Shown here: one piece after another, positions 18,700 to 27,847 of the stretch
Layout: each line of letters begins with the position of its first letter
How positions within the stretch are numbered: the first letter of the stretch is position 1
NCBI GenBank assembly: GCA_014360895.1
Contig: JACIWQ010000023.1
Location: 1-36,040, forward strand
From: Thermoflexales bacterium
Lineage (GTDB): Bacteria > Chloroflexota > Anaerolineae > B4-G1 > DUEL01
Reading direction: 5' to 3'
DNA length: 36,040 nt
The notes under the pieces: generated by a model
Seen by the model: only the letters and a program-made list of their open reading frames with translations
Database searches by the model: none
What the model was told of the DNA's origin: nothing
Program-made: the position numbers and the translations under genes

Positions 18700-19887
18700 A
18701 TGAGCAAATACGAAGCACTGACCGGAGACCAGGCGGTCGCTACGGCGATGCGCCAGATTAACCCCGATGTGGTCGCCGCCTACCCCATCACCCCCCAGAC
18801 GGAGACGGTGGAGTTCTTCGCAGAGTACGTAGCGAACGGGGAGGTGACGACCGACTTCATCTGTGTGGAAAGCGAGCATTCGGCGATGAGCGCCTGTGTG
18901 GGCGCGTCCGCGGCGGGCGCTCGGGTGATGACCGCGACCTCCTCTCAGGGCCTGGCCCTGATGTGGGAGGTCGTCTACATCGCCGCCTCCTACCGCTGCC
19001 CCATCGTGATGAGCCTGGTGAACCGGGCCCTCTCCGGCCCCATCAACATCCACTGCGACCACTCCGACGTGATGGGTGTGCGGGATAGCGGTTGGATCAT
19101 CCTTTTCTCTGAAAACAACCAGGAAGCCTACGACAACGTCATCCAGGCCGTCCGCATCGCCGAACACCCCGATGTCCTGCTCCCTGTGATGGTCTGCCAG
19201 GATGGATTCATCACCAGCCACGCGATGGAGCGGGTGGAGGTCTACGACGACGCCGACGTCAAGGCCTTCGTCGGCACCTACCGACCGAAGCAATCTCTCC
19301 TGGATGTGGACAACCCCATGACCTACGGCGCTCTTCACTTCTACGACTACTACTACGAGAGCAAGCGCCAGCAGGCAGAGGCGATGGAGAGGGCCCGGCG
19401 GGTCGTCTTGGAGGTCGCCGACGAGTTTAACCGGAAATTCCAGCGCAACTACGGCCTCTTTGAGGCCTACCGGCTGGACGACGCCGAAGTCGCTGTCGTC
19501 GTTGCCAACTCCACCGCCGGGACGGCGAAGGTAGTGGTGGACAACTTGCGGGCGCAGGGGCTAAAGGTGGGCCTGTTGAAGCCGCGCGTCTTCCGGCCCT
19601 TCCCGGCGAAGGAACTGGCCGGGGCGCTCTCCCACCTGAAGGCCCTGGCGGTGATGGACCGCTCCATCGCCTTCGGTTACCTGGATAACGCCGGTCCCCT
19701 CTTCGTGGACCTGGCGGCGGCGCTGGCCTTGAACGGTATCCACATCCCGATGGCCGACTACATCTTCGGCCTGGGGGGCCGGGACATCAAGCCGTCGGAG
19801 ATAGAGTCCGTCTACCGGGACCTGCTCCGGGTCGCCGAGACCGGGAAGGTGGAGCGGCTGGTGACGTATCTGAGCGTGCGGGAGTAG
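18700..19887 (+). CDS. porA: 2-oxoacid:ferredoxin oxidoreductase alpha subunit
   Basis: LTGDQAVATAMRQINPDVVAAYPITPQTETVE, ESEHSAMSACVGASAAGARVMTATSSQGLALMWEVVYIAA. Confidence 0.93.
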   Translation: MSKYEALTGDQAVATAMRQINPDVVAAYPITPQTETVEFFAEYVANGEVTTDFICVESEHSAMSACVGASAAGARVMTATSSQGLALMWEVVYIAASYRCPIVMSLVNRALSGPINIHCDHSDVMGVRDSGWIILFSENNQEAYDNVIQAVRIAEHPDVLLPVMVCQDGFITSHAMERVEVYDDADVKAFVGTYRPKQSLLDVDNPMTYGALHFYDYYYESKRQQAEAMERARRVVLEVADEFNRKFQRNYGLFEAYRLDDAEVAVVVANSTAGTAKVVVDNLRAQGLKVGLLKPRVFRPFPAKELAGALSHLKALAVMDRSIAFGYLDNAGPLFVDLAAALALNGIHIPMADYIFGLGGRDIKPSEIESVYRDLLRVAETGKVERLVTYLSVRE

Positions 19888-19894
19888 AAGCCCG

Positions 19895-20176
19895 ATGCCG
19901 ACGGGATGGGCCCGGAGCCCGGACACGACCCCCGAAGCCGCCGGGGTCCAGATAGAGATGCTGCGGCGGGCGACCGTCGCCCAGCGCTTCCATCTGGTCC
20001 GCTCCCTGAGCCAGATGGCGATGGAACTGGCCCGCCGGGCCCTGCGGCGCCGGATGCCCGGCGCCAGCGAGACCGAGGTCAACCTGGCCTTCGTGGCCCT
20101 CTGGTACGGGAAAGACCTGGCGGAGGAGGTGCGCCGGTATCTGGCCCAGCGGGAGGAAAAATGTCGGACGTCCTGA
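19895..20176 (+). CDS. Small helical protein, antitoxin-like partner of the downstream nucleotidyltransferase
   Basis: MLRRATVAQRFHLVRSLSQMAMELARRALRRRMPGASETEVNLAFVALWYGKDLAEEVRRYL; overlaps the nucleotidyltransferase start by 16 nt. Confidence 0.6.
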   Translation: MPTGWARSPDTTPEAAGVQIEMLRRATVAQRFHLVRSLSQMAMELARRALRRRMPGASETEVNLAFVALWYGKDLAEEVRRYLAQREEKCRTS

Positions 20177-20754
20177 AGGCCCTGGTCCCCATCGTGGAGG
20201 CTCTGGAGCAACTGGGCGTAGCCTATCAGATCGGAGGCTCTGTGGCCAGTTCCGTCTACGGCGTGCCCCGAACCACGGTGGATATAGACCTGGTGGCTGA
20301 CCTGCAGCCCGAGCACGTTGAGCCGCTGGTGGCTCTCCTGCAGGACCAGTACTACATCAGCCCGGAGGCCGTTTACGAAGCTCTTCGTCGTCGTTCGTCG
20401 TTCAACCTGATCCATCTGGAGACGATGGTGAAGGTGGACGTGTTCGTCCTCCGGCCCGACCCCTATGAGCAGGAGGCCTTCCGACGGTTCCGCCGGGACA
20501 CGCTGTCATCGGCACGAGAATTCTCCCTGAGTTCACCGGAGGACATCATCCTGCACAAACTGGCCTGGTTCCGAATGGGCGGCGAAGTGTCCCAGCGCCA
20601 ATGGGACGACGTAGTGGGCGTGATTCGGGTGCAGACAAGCGCACTGGATTTCGCCTACCTGAGACAATGGGCGGCAACCCTGGGTCTTGCCGACCTGCTG
20701 GAACGGGCCATCCGTGAGGCTCTTGAAGGAGAGGAGACATGGCAACCAAATTGA
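20161..20754 (+). CDS. Nucleotidyltransferase-fold protein (AbiEii/DUF6036-like)
   Basis: YQIGGSVASSVYGVPRTTVDIDLVADL (GG-S...DxD pattern) and EDIILHKLAWFRMGGEVSQRQWDDV. The ORF-track start at 19906 is too early. Confidence 0.78.
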   Translation: MSDVLKALVPIVEALEQLGVAYQIGGSVASSVYGVPRTTVDIDLVADLQPEHVEPLVALLQDQYYISPEAVYEALRRRSSFNLIHLETMVKVDVFVLRPDPYEQEAFRRFRRDTLSSAREFSLSSPEDIILHKLAWFRMGGEVSQRQWDDVVGVIRVQTSALDFAYLRQWAATLGLADLLERAIREALEGEETWQPN

Positions 20755-21674
20755 TCCCTAAAGAATTGGCGAAGAAACCCGACCGGCTCTCGCCGGGACA
20801 CCGGCTCTGTGCCGGATGTGCGGCTCCTATCATCGTCCGGCAGATGCTGGCGGCCATTGACGACCCCGTCGTCGTGGCGAACGCCACCGGCTGCCTAGAA
20901 GTCGCCACCACCATCTACCCGTATACGGCCTGGCGGGTGCCGTGGATTCACAACGCCTTTGAGAACGCCGCGTCCACCATCGCGGGCGTGGAGACGGCCT
21001 ACCGTAGCCTGGTCCGGCAGGGCAAAATCCCCGAGCGTAATGTCAAATTTATCGCCTTCGGCGGCGACGGCGGCACCTACGACATCGGCTTTCAGGCCCT
21101 CTCCGGCGCGCTGGAGCGCGGCCACCAGTTCCTCTACGTCTGCTACAACAACGAGGCCTACATGAACACTGGCATCCAGCGCTCCGGCGCCACCCCGCTG
21201 GGCGCCCATACCACCACCTCCCCGGCGGGCACCGTCATCCCTGGCAAACAGCAGATGCGCAAGGACCTGACGGCCATCATCGCCGCCCACGACATCCCCT
21301 ATGTGGCCCAGGCGGCCCCGACCCAGTGGAAGGACCTGATGGAGAAGACCCGCAAAGCGGTGAACTGCGGTGGGCCGGCTTTCATCAACGTCCTCTCCTC
21401 CTGCAACCGGGGCTGGCGGCATGAGACCTACGAGACGCTGGAGATCACCCAACTGGCGGTGGACACCTGCTACTGGCCCCTCTACGAGGTGGAGAACGGC
21501 GTCTGGCGGCTGACCTACAAGCCGAAGGAAAAACTGCCGGTGGAGGAGTGGCTCAAGCGGCAGGGCCGCTTCCGCCACCTCTTCCGCCCGGAGAACCGCC
21601 ACCTGATAGACGAACTCCAGGCCGAGGTGGACCGCCGCTGGGAGCGGCTGCTCTTCCTCTGCGGGGAGAAATAA
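20739..21674 (+). CDS. porB: 2-oxoacid:ferredoxin oxidoreductase beta subunit (TPP-binding)
   Basis: LSPGHRLCAGCAAPIIVRQML, ANATGCLEVATTIYPYTAWRVPWIHNAFENAASTIAGVE, FGGDGGTYDIGFQALSGALERG. Confidence 0.93.
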   Translation: MATKLIPKELAKKPDRLSPGHRLCAGCAAPIIVRQMLAAIDDPVVVANATGCLEVATTIYPYTAWRVPWIHNAFENAASTIAGVETAYRSLVRQGKIPERNVKFIAFGGDGGTYDIGFQALSGALERGHQFLYVCYNNEAYMNTGIQRSGATPLGAHTTTSPAGTVIPGKQQMRKDLTAIIAAHDIPYVAQAAPTQWKDLMEKTRKAVNCGGPAFINVLSSCNRGWRHETYETLEITQLAVDTCYWPLYEVENGVWRLTYKPKEKLPVEEWLKRQGRFRHLFRPENRHLIDELQAEVDRRWERLLFLCGEK

Positions 21675-21681
21675 CCGATCC

Positions 21682-21722
21682 GGTGACCGTCACCTTCAGG
21701 GTGACGGTCACCTCTTGTTTTT
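21682..21722 (+). terminator. Intrinsic terminator after porB
   Basis: Perfect 13-bp stem GGTGACCGTCACC (21682-21694) / GGTGACGGTCACC (21700-21712), 5-nt loop, followed by TCTTGTTTTT. Confidence 0.85.
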
Positions 21723-21734
21723 GGGGGAGGAGAG

Positions 21735-22616
21735 ATGGCCGAAGAACTTTCCCCCCATGACGACGCCCGGCATCCCCTGCAGCCCGGCCAGCATGAGGCT
21801 TTCTATTTCGCCTTCACCGCGTCCGATGGCACCGGATTCGGCCTTCTGCGCACTCTCTTCGGGCATGACTCCGTTCTGGAAATGCTCGTCCTGTATGTGG
21901 ACGGGAGGACATGGGTTCACCAATCTGCCGCTGGGCTGCGAGGGAGTGTCTCCGACCTGGACGCGTCCGGTTCTGTGCTCCAGATGTACTGCAGGCAACC
22001 CTGGGAGACGTGGGAGTGCTCTTTCAGCGGTCCGGTTCGGAACGAATCGGGCCGGGAGGTTGCTTTGCTCCTGCAACTGGAGTTCACGGCGACGACGCCG
22101 CCGGGTCGGTACACCTTCGGCCCCTACATCCAAACTCAGCAGGACGGGCGGTTACGTGGCCGTATTCGGATCGGCGAGGGGGACCAGAGCGGAGAATGGC
22201 TCTGTTACCGGGACCACAGTTGGGGAGTGCGACCGATGGGAGTCGCTCTGGGATGGACGGTTGCCTGGGTTCCGGAGCGCCTCTACGCCGTCCGGGTGGA
22301 GACCCCTCAGGGCCCGGCGGGCTTTGGCCGCTTTTTTGCGGGGAACGGGGTCTTTCGCCCTCTGCACCTGCCAGAAGTGACGGCCGTTTCCGACGGCTGG
22401 CAGGTGGAAGAACGGGACGCTGGCCTGGAACCCTGGATGTTCGCCCGAATTGCCAGGCCCCTGGTCGGGTACCTGGGACCGGCGGGTCACGAGGCTTTCC
22501 GTCCCGCACCCCAGCCGGGTGACCTCCTGCGGGACGAACTCGGCCCCGCTTGCTTCACCTCGCCTGAAGGAAAACGGCATATTGGATTTCTGGAGCAGGC
22601 ACGGAGGATCCCATGA
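21735..22616 (+). CDS. CrtC-like / DUF7064-type lipocalin-like hydratase-fold protein
   Basis: FYFAFTASDGTGFGLLRTLFGH...GEWLCYRDHSWGVRPMGVALGWTVAWVPE: the YRDHSWG signature as I recall it for carotenoid 1,2-hydratase-like/DUF7064 proteins. Confidence 0.65.
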   Translation: MAEELSPHDDARHPLQPGQHEAFYFAFTASDGTGFGLLRTLFGHDSVLEMLVLYVDGRTWVHQSAAGLRGSVSDLDASGSVLQMYCRQPWETWECSFSGPVRNESGREVALLLQLEFTATTPPGRYTFGPYIQTQQDGRLRGRIRIGEGDQSGEWLCYRDHSWGVRPMGVALGWTVAWVPERLYAVRVETPQGPAGFGRFFAGNGVFRPLHLPEVTAVSDGWQVEERDAGLEPWMFARIARPLVGYLGPAGHEAFRPAPQPGDLLRDELGPACFTSPEGKRHIGFLEQARRIP

Positions 22617-24256
22617 CCGAATGGTTACTCAGCGGACATAACACTCAGGAAACGACCAGTCTGGCGCGACCGGTGACGGTGACAATGACGGAGGCCGGCC
22701 TGGATGCCCAGATTTCCTGGTTTCTGGGTGCTCTGGCCGGAGACACATCGGACTTTGACCCTACCGTCAAGCCGACCCAGGTTGTCCAGGGATGGCTGTA
22801 CCTCAACATTCACTACTATGCTCGGAATATGGCGCGCGTCCTTCCCTTTGATCCGACGTCGGTTGGTGCGCCAGCCGGATTGATTCAGGAAACCGTTCAC
22901 GTTCCCCGTCGCCGGATGCTCGCGCTGCCCTGGCGTTTCGGCCGCGTCTATCGCTGGGCCACCCGTTTCTATCGTCGTCAACTCCCCCTGATAGATAACC
23001 GGTTGCGGGAGATCTTCTGGCAGCTCCGGGAGGGCATGGACGACCTGATGCCACTGACCGACGCGCTTTTTGACCCCGATTTCTACACCCAATGCCGGGA
23101 AACCGACCGGGCGCACATCGTTGTCTCGCTGACGATCACCGCGCTGGATGGAATGCTTCGCCAACGGGCTCCGGAACTCTTGCCCCTTTTCGCGGGCGAG
23201 GCGACGGCGACCTCCCTGCTGGGCCAGCGCATCTGGGAACTCCGCGACTTGGCCGCGCAGTCCGCGCCTCGGATTCGCCGCATGCTGGAGGATGGCATCG
23301 CCGACCTGGAAGCGTATCAGGCCCTCCCGGAAGCCACTCCGCTCGTGGAAGGCGTCCGGGCTTTCCTTCGCCAGTACGGTCATCGGGGATTCCGCTTTGA
23401 GGCCGATTTTGAAACGGAGCGGTTGGCCGACCGCCCGGAGCACATCCTCCTGGCCGTCGCGGCTCAACTGCGAGAGGACCAGTCTCCCCAGGTGCGGGCT
23501 GATGCCGCCCGCCAGCGCGCTCAGGAGACCCTGCAGCGTATGTCCCCCTTGCAGCGTGCCTTCTGGCAGCGCATCCTTCGCTGGGGCCGCCAATTGATCT
23601 CCTGGCGGGAAGATTCCAAGAGCAACATTGCCCTCCGGCAGGCCACCTATGGTCTGATAGCTCGCCTCCTGGCCCGCCATTTCTACCCCAACCAGCCCGA
23701 TGATATTCTGATGTTCTACACCCTGGACGAGTTTCTGGCCTTTGCCCGCAGCCACGGTGAACAACGGGTCCCCCTGGACATCCTGGAGCGTCGGCGGGCG
23801 GAGTACGACCTGCACCGGAACCAGCCTCCGCCCCCAGAGTTGATCTGGTACAACCCGGAGACCGGATACTGGCGTCCGGCTGGGGAGGCGGGTGAGGCCG
23901 CTTCGGCGGAGCCTGTCACCCATTTCCAGGGCATCCCGGCCAGTCCAGGGGAGGGGCCGGTGGAGGGCATCGCGCTGGTCACCAACGACCCGCTGGAGGC
24001 CGGACGGCGATTGCTGAAAATGGAGGGGCCGGTCATTCTGGTCACCCGGCTGACGGACCCGGCGTGGTCCGGGCTCTTCCGGCGGCTGAGCGGGGTGGTG
24101 ACAGAACTGGGCGGCGTGATTTCCCATGCCGCGATTGTGGCCCGAGAAAACGGCCTTCCGGCCGTGGTGGGGGTCGCCGACATAACCCGCCACGTCCGGG
24201 ACGGCCAGCGGCTGCGGCTGGATGGCCGCACGGGCGTCGTGGAGGTGCTGGGATGA
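22613..24256 (+). CDS. Split rifampin phosphotransferase/PEP synthase-like protein: substrate-binding-like middle region plus C-terminal phosphohistidine swivel domain
   Basis: FLRQYGHRGFRFEADFETERLADRPEHIL and RQATYGLIARLLARHFYPNQPDDILMFYTLDEFL resemble the RPH substrate-binding region; ELGGVISHAAIVARENGLPAVVGVADITRHVRDGQRLRLDGRTGVVEVL is a PEP-utilizer mobile domain with the conserved His. Confidence 0.82.
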   Translation: MTEWLLSGHNTQETTSLARPVTVTMTEAGLDAQISWFLGALAGDTSDFDPTVKPTQVVQGWLYLNIHYYARNMARVLPFDPTSVGAPAGLIQETVHVPRRRMLALPWRFGRVYRWATRFYRRQLPLIDNRLREIFWQLREGMDDLMPLTDALFDPDFYTQCRETDRAHIVVSLTITALDGMLRQRAPELLPLFAGEATATSLLGQRIWELRDLAAQSAPRIRRMLEDGIADLEAYQALPEATPLVEGVRAFLRQYGHRGFRFEADFETERLADRPEHILLAVAAQLREDQSPQVRADAARQRAQETLQRMSPLQRAFWQRILRWGRQLISWREDSKSNIALRQATYGLIARLLARHFYPNQPDDILMFYTLDEFLAFARSHGEQRVPLDILERRRAEYDLHRNQPPPPELIWYNPETGYWRPAGEAGEAASAEPVTHFQGIPASPGEGPVEGIALVTNDPLEAGRRLLKMEGPVILVTRLTDPAWSGLFRRLSGVVTELGGVISHAAIVARENGLPAVVGVADITRHVRDGQRLRLDGRTGVVEVLG

Positions 24257-25209
24257 CGGAGTTGCTTGTTGCCCCGTGGGAGCCGGAAACCGAACGACCG
24301 CTGCCACCCGTAGATATGGTGGGCGGGAAAGGGTATGGCCTCTACTGGCTGGCGGCCCACGGCTTTCCCACCCCGCCCACCTGGGTGCTGACCACCGCCG
24401 CGTTTGACCTGACGATTCAGCGAATGGAATTGGGGGAGGAAATTGCTCGGCTCGCCCAAATTATGGCGGACGTCGGCGACAACTGGACCCAATTGCAACA
24501 GGCGCTGGACGACATAAAACCGCGTCGTCAGGAAATCGTAGACCGGGTCACCCAGGCTATCCTCCTGGACCCCATCGGGCGGGTGTTGGAGAAACTGGTC
24601 CTGATGCCCACCCAGTGGGCCGTCCGCTCCTCCGCAACGGTGGAGGACCGCCCCGGCCAGAGTTTCGCGGGTCAGTTCCTTTCCCTCTTATCGGTGCCCC
24701 CGGGACGCCCGCTCTGGGACGCGATCCGGCAGGTCTGGGCCTCCGCGCTCCGCCAGGAAGTGCTCGCTTACTGTGCCCAGAGAGGCCTTCCTTTCCCCCG
24801 TATGGCCGTGATCCTGCAGCCGATGGAACCGATCACCGCTCGGGACCGCTCCGGCGTCGCGTTCAGCCAATCCCCTGTGCCATCTATGCCCGGGCTGCTC
24901 ATTCAGGCTGCCTGTGGCGCCGGAGAGACCGTCGTCAAGGGATACGGCGGAGACCTGTACAGCGTGGAGGGGGATACCGTATATATCCGGCGTATGCCCC
25001 CTCCGGAGATTCGGGTCACCGGGCCGAAGGGGTATCTGGAACCCGCACCGCCGCCGGATGTTCTGCCCCTGACCGAGGATGAAGCCCGCCGCCTGGCCGC
25101 GCTGGTAGAACGGGTGGCCTGGGACTGGGAAGGTCCGGTCAACGTGGAATTTATCTGGCGGGCTGGACAGGAGCCGCAGTTCGTGCAGGTGCGCGCCGCG
25201 GCGACGTAG
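24253..25209 (+). CDS. PEP/pyruvate-binding (PPDK N-terminal, ATP-grasp) domain protein, separate ATP-binding subunit
   Basis: DMVGGKGYGLYWLAAHGFPTPPTWVLTTAAFD, WAVRSSATVEDRPGQSFAGQFLSLLSV, MAVILQPMEPITARDRSGVAFSQSP, NVEFIWRAGQEPQFVQVRA. ATG 24253 overlaps the upstream TGA. Confidence 0.85.
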   Translation: MTELLVAPWEPETERPLPPVDMVGGKGYGLYWLAAHGFPTPPTWVLTTAAFDLTIQRMELGEEIARLAQIMADVGDNWTQLQQALDDIKPRRQEIVDRVTQAILLDPIGRVLEKLVLMPTQWAVRSSATVEDRPGQSFAGQFLSLLSVPPGRPLWDAIRQVWASALRQEVLAYCAQRGLPFPRMAVILQPMEPITARDRSGVAFSQSPVPSMPGLLIQAACGAGETVVKGYGGDLYSVEGDTVYIRRMPPPEIRVTGPKGYLEPAPPPDVLPLTEDEARRLAALVERVAWDWEGPVNVEFIWRAGQEPQFVQVRAAAT

Positions 25210-25229
25210 CGCTCCCAGGAGGAAACTGA

Positions 25230-26669
25230 ATGCAGAAGGGGTACCGTTGGGCCCAGATTCTCCTTCTCCTGTGCTACGCCGCTCTCGGTACCCTCTATGC
25301 CGTCTATACCCCTCCCTGGCAGGCACCGGACGAACCGGCCCACTACAACTACATCCGGGCCCTGGCCGAGGAGCGGGCGCTGCCGGTCATAGAAGAAGGG
25401 GATTACGACCAGGAGTACCTCGGCCTCCTGACGGCCCGGAAATTCCCTCCCCAACTCTCTGTCGCCCCTCTGCGGTACGAGGACCATCAGCCACCGCTCT
25501 ATTACCTCCTGGCCGTCCCGGTTTACCTCCTCTCCGGCGGCGCTCTGGTTCCCCTGCGCCTTTTCTCGGTGGCGCTGGGGCTTCTGTTGTTGACGGTCGC
25601 CCATCGCCTGGTGCGTGACCTGTTCCCCGACCGCCCCTTTCTGGCGCCGGCGGCGATGGCCCTCATCGCGTTTCTGCCCCAGCACGTCGCCATGACCGCT
25701 GCCGTCAACAACGACGCGCTGGCGGAACTGGTCCTGGCGACGGCGCTCTGGCTGGCCGTCCGCCCGAATCCCCGTCCCTGGCGGCTGGGAGCCGTGGTGG
25801 GGCTGGCCCTGCTGACCAAGACCACCGCCTATGTCGTGCTGCCGGTGGCCCTGCTGGCCCTCTGGTGGAGTGGGGCGCGGATGAACACAGATGAACGGCG
25901 TCCTGCATCCTATGTGGCCGCCCAGACCGGGCGGTTGCTCCTGGCCGCGCTCCTGCTGGCGGGGCCCTGGCTGGTCCGCAACGCGACGGTCTACGGCTGG
26001 ACCGACCCATTGGGCCTGGCCCGGCACAACGCCGTCGTCCAGGGGCAACCCCGGACCGCCGAATGGCTGGCGCAGTACGGCCCCGGCGGCCTGGCTATGC
26101 GGTTTGTCCGTACCACTTTCCAGAGTTTCTGGGGCCAGTTCGGATGGATGGGCGTCCCGATGCACCCGCCCGTCTACCGGGCCCTGGCCGTTCTCTCCGC
26201 GTTGCTGGGGGTGGGCTTCCTGGCCGGGTGGCTGGACCGCCGTCGCCCCCGCCTGACCTCCGGGCAGCGGCGAGGAGTTCTCCTCCTGGCCCTTTCCGCT
26301 ACCCTGACAGCTCTTTCTTACCTTTGGTACAACCTGACCTTCGTTCAGCACCAGGGCCGCTATCTTTTCCCGGCGCTGGTCCCGCTGGCGCTGGCCGGCG
26401 CGTGGGGGCTGGAATGGTGGACGGAGCGGAGGGTGGGCGTTCTGTTGCTGGGGCTGGGGCTGATGGGGCTTCCGCTGGCTCTTGTATGGGCGCTGCGGCG
26501 GACGGCCCTGTTGCTCTGGGGGGCGCTAGGGGTTCTCCTTCCTGCCCTCTGGCTGCCGGCCCTTCTTTTCCCCCGACCTCGCCGTTCCCTGACGCTGGCG
26601 GCCTGGGTCCTGGGGATGGTCGGGCTGAACCTGTACGCAATCTTCTGGGGGATTATCCCCAACCTGTAG
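25230..26669 (+). CDS. DUF2142-like / GT39-like polytopic membrane glycosyltransferase
   Basis: AVYTPPWQAPDEPAHYNYIRALAEERALPVIEEGDY near the N-terminus plus many TM segments; LWYNLTFVQHQGRYLFPALVPLALAGAWGLEWW. Confidence 0.78.
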   Translation: MQKGYRWAQILLLLCYAALGTLYAVYTPPWQAPDEPAHYNYIRALAEERALPVIEEGDYDQEYLGLLTARKFPPQLSVAPLRYEDHQPPLYYLLAVPVYLLSGGALVPLRLFSVALGLLLLTVAHRLVRDLFPDRPFLAPAAMALIAFLPQHVAMTAAVNNDALAELVLATALWLAVRPNPRPWRLGAVVGLALLTKTTAYVVLPVALLALWWSGARMNTDERRPASYVAAQTGRLLLAALLLAGPWLVRNATVYGWTDPLGLARHNAVVQGQPRTAEWLAQYGPGGLAMRFVRTTFQSFWGQFGWMGVPMHPPVYRALAVLSALLGVGFLAGWLDRRRPRLTSGQRRGVLLLALSATLTALSYLWYNLTFVQHQGRYLFPALVPLALAGAWGLEWWTERRVGVLLLGLGLMGLPLALVWALRRTALLLWGALGVLLPALWLPALLFPRPRRSLTLAAWVLGMVGLNLYAIFWGIIPNL

Positions 26670-26684
26670 GGGAGAACGACGCCC

Positions 26685-27107
26685 TTGTCGGAGGGAGACA
26701 TGTCCGAAGACCTGCTGGCCACCCCCTGTGTGGGGGAATCCGAACAGGTGGTGACCGAAGAGTGGAGCGCCCTCTCTATGGGGAGTGGTACGGTGCCGGT
26801 TCTGGCGACTCCGGCGCTGGTCGCTCTGATGGAGCAGGCCGCCGTCCGCGCACTGGAGGGCCGCCTCCCTGCCGGTCAGACCTCCGTCGGGGTCCGCATA
26901 GACGTCCGCCATCTGGCCGCTACCCCCATCGGGATGGGCGTGCGCGCCCGTGCCACACTGGTCGCCGCTGAAGGTCGCCGTCTGACTTTCCAAATAGAGG
27001 CGTGGGACGACGCGGAGAAGGTCGGAGAGGCCGTCCATGAGCGGGTGCTGGTGGACGTGGGGCGCTTTCTGGAGCGGGTGCAGGGCAAACTCGGACCGCA
27101 AAAATGA
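26685..27107 (+). CDS. Hotdog-fold thioesterase, FlK (fluoroacetyl-CoA thioesterase)-like
   Basis: ATPALVALMEQAAVRALEGRLPAGQTSVGVRIDVRHLAATPIGMGVRARATLVAAEGRRLTFQIEAWDDAEKVGEAVHERVLVD. Confidence 0.85.
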   Translation: MSEGDMSEDLLATPCVGESEQVVTEEWSALSMGSGTVPVLATPALVALMEQAAVRALEGRLPAGQTSVGVRIDVRHLAATPIGMGVRARATLVAAEGRRLTFQIEAWDDAEKVGEAVHERVLVDVGRFLERVQGKLGPQK

Positions 27108-27133
27108 CCGCTCCCTGAAATCGGCTTGGCGCT

Positions 27134-27847
27134 ATGCCCGTTTTCCCTCTGGAAAGACAGGAAGCCTACCGTCGCCGGTACGCAGGGGAACATCCCGGCT
27201 GGCAGCCGGCCTCACATGTGTATCGGGACCGGGTGGCGGCCCATCTCGGCCCGTCGGTCCGGGTGCTGGACCTGGGTTGTGGGCGGGGTGGGGTGGTGGA
27301 GGAGTTGTCCGGACGGGCCGGCCAGGTTGTCGGCGTGGATGTGGACTGGTGTTCGCTCACCGAGCACCGCCTGGCCGATTTGCCCCGCGCGGCGGCCCGG
27401 GCGGAGGCGCTCCCTTTCCCGCCCGGTTCGTTTGACCTGGTTTGCTGCTCGTGGGTGCTGGAGCACCTGCCCGACCCGGAGCGGGCGCTCCGGGAGGTGG
27501 CCCGGGTGCTGGCCCCCGGGGGCCGTTTCGTCTTCCTGACCCCTAACGTTCGCCACCCGCTGCTGGCCCTGAACCGCTGGTTGCGCTGGACGCGCGGCCG
27601 GGCAGTGCAGTGGCTTTACGGGCGGGCGGAGGCGGATACCTTCCCGGCCCTCTACCGGGCCAACACCATTCCCGGCCTGACCGCTCTTCTCCAGACCGCC
27701 GGTCTGGAACCGGTCGCCGTCATCCCTGTGGGCGACCCGACCTACCTGGCCTTCAACGAGGCCCTGTACCGCCTTTCCGTCTGGGCCGAACGGTGGGTTC
27801 CGCCATCCGCGCGGGTCCATCTGGTGGGTGAGGCAATGAAGACGTAG
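27134..27847 (+). CDS. Class I SAM-dependent methyltransferase
   Basis: VRVLDLGCGRGGVVEELSGRAGQVVGVDVD...FDLVCCSWVLEHLPDPERALREVARVLAPGGRFVFLTPN. Confidence 0.9.
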   Translation: MPVFPLERQEAYRRRYAGEHPGWQPASHVYRDRVAAHLGPSVRVLDLGCGRGGVVEELSGRAGQVVGVDVDWCSLTEHRLADLPRAAARAEALPFPPGSFDLVCCSWVLEHLPDPERALREVARVLAPGGRFVFLTPNVRHPLLALNRWLRWTRGRAVQWLYGRAEADTFPALYRANTIPGLTALLQTAGLEPVAVIPVGDPTYLAFNEALYRLSVWAERWVPPSARVHLVGEAMKT

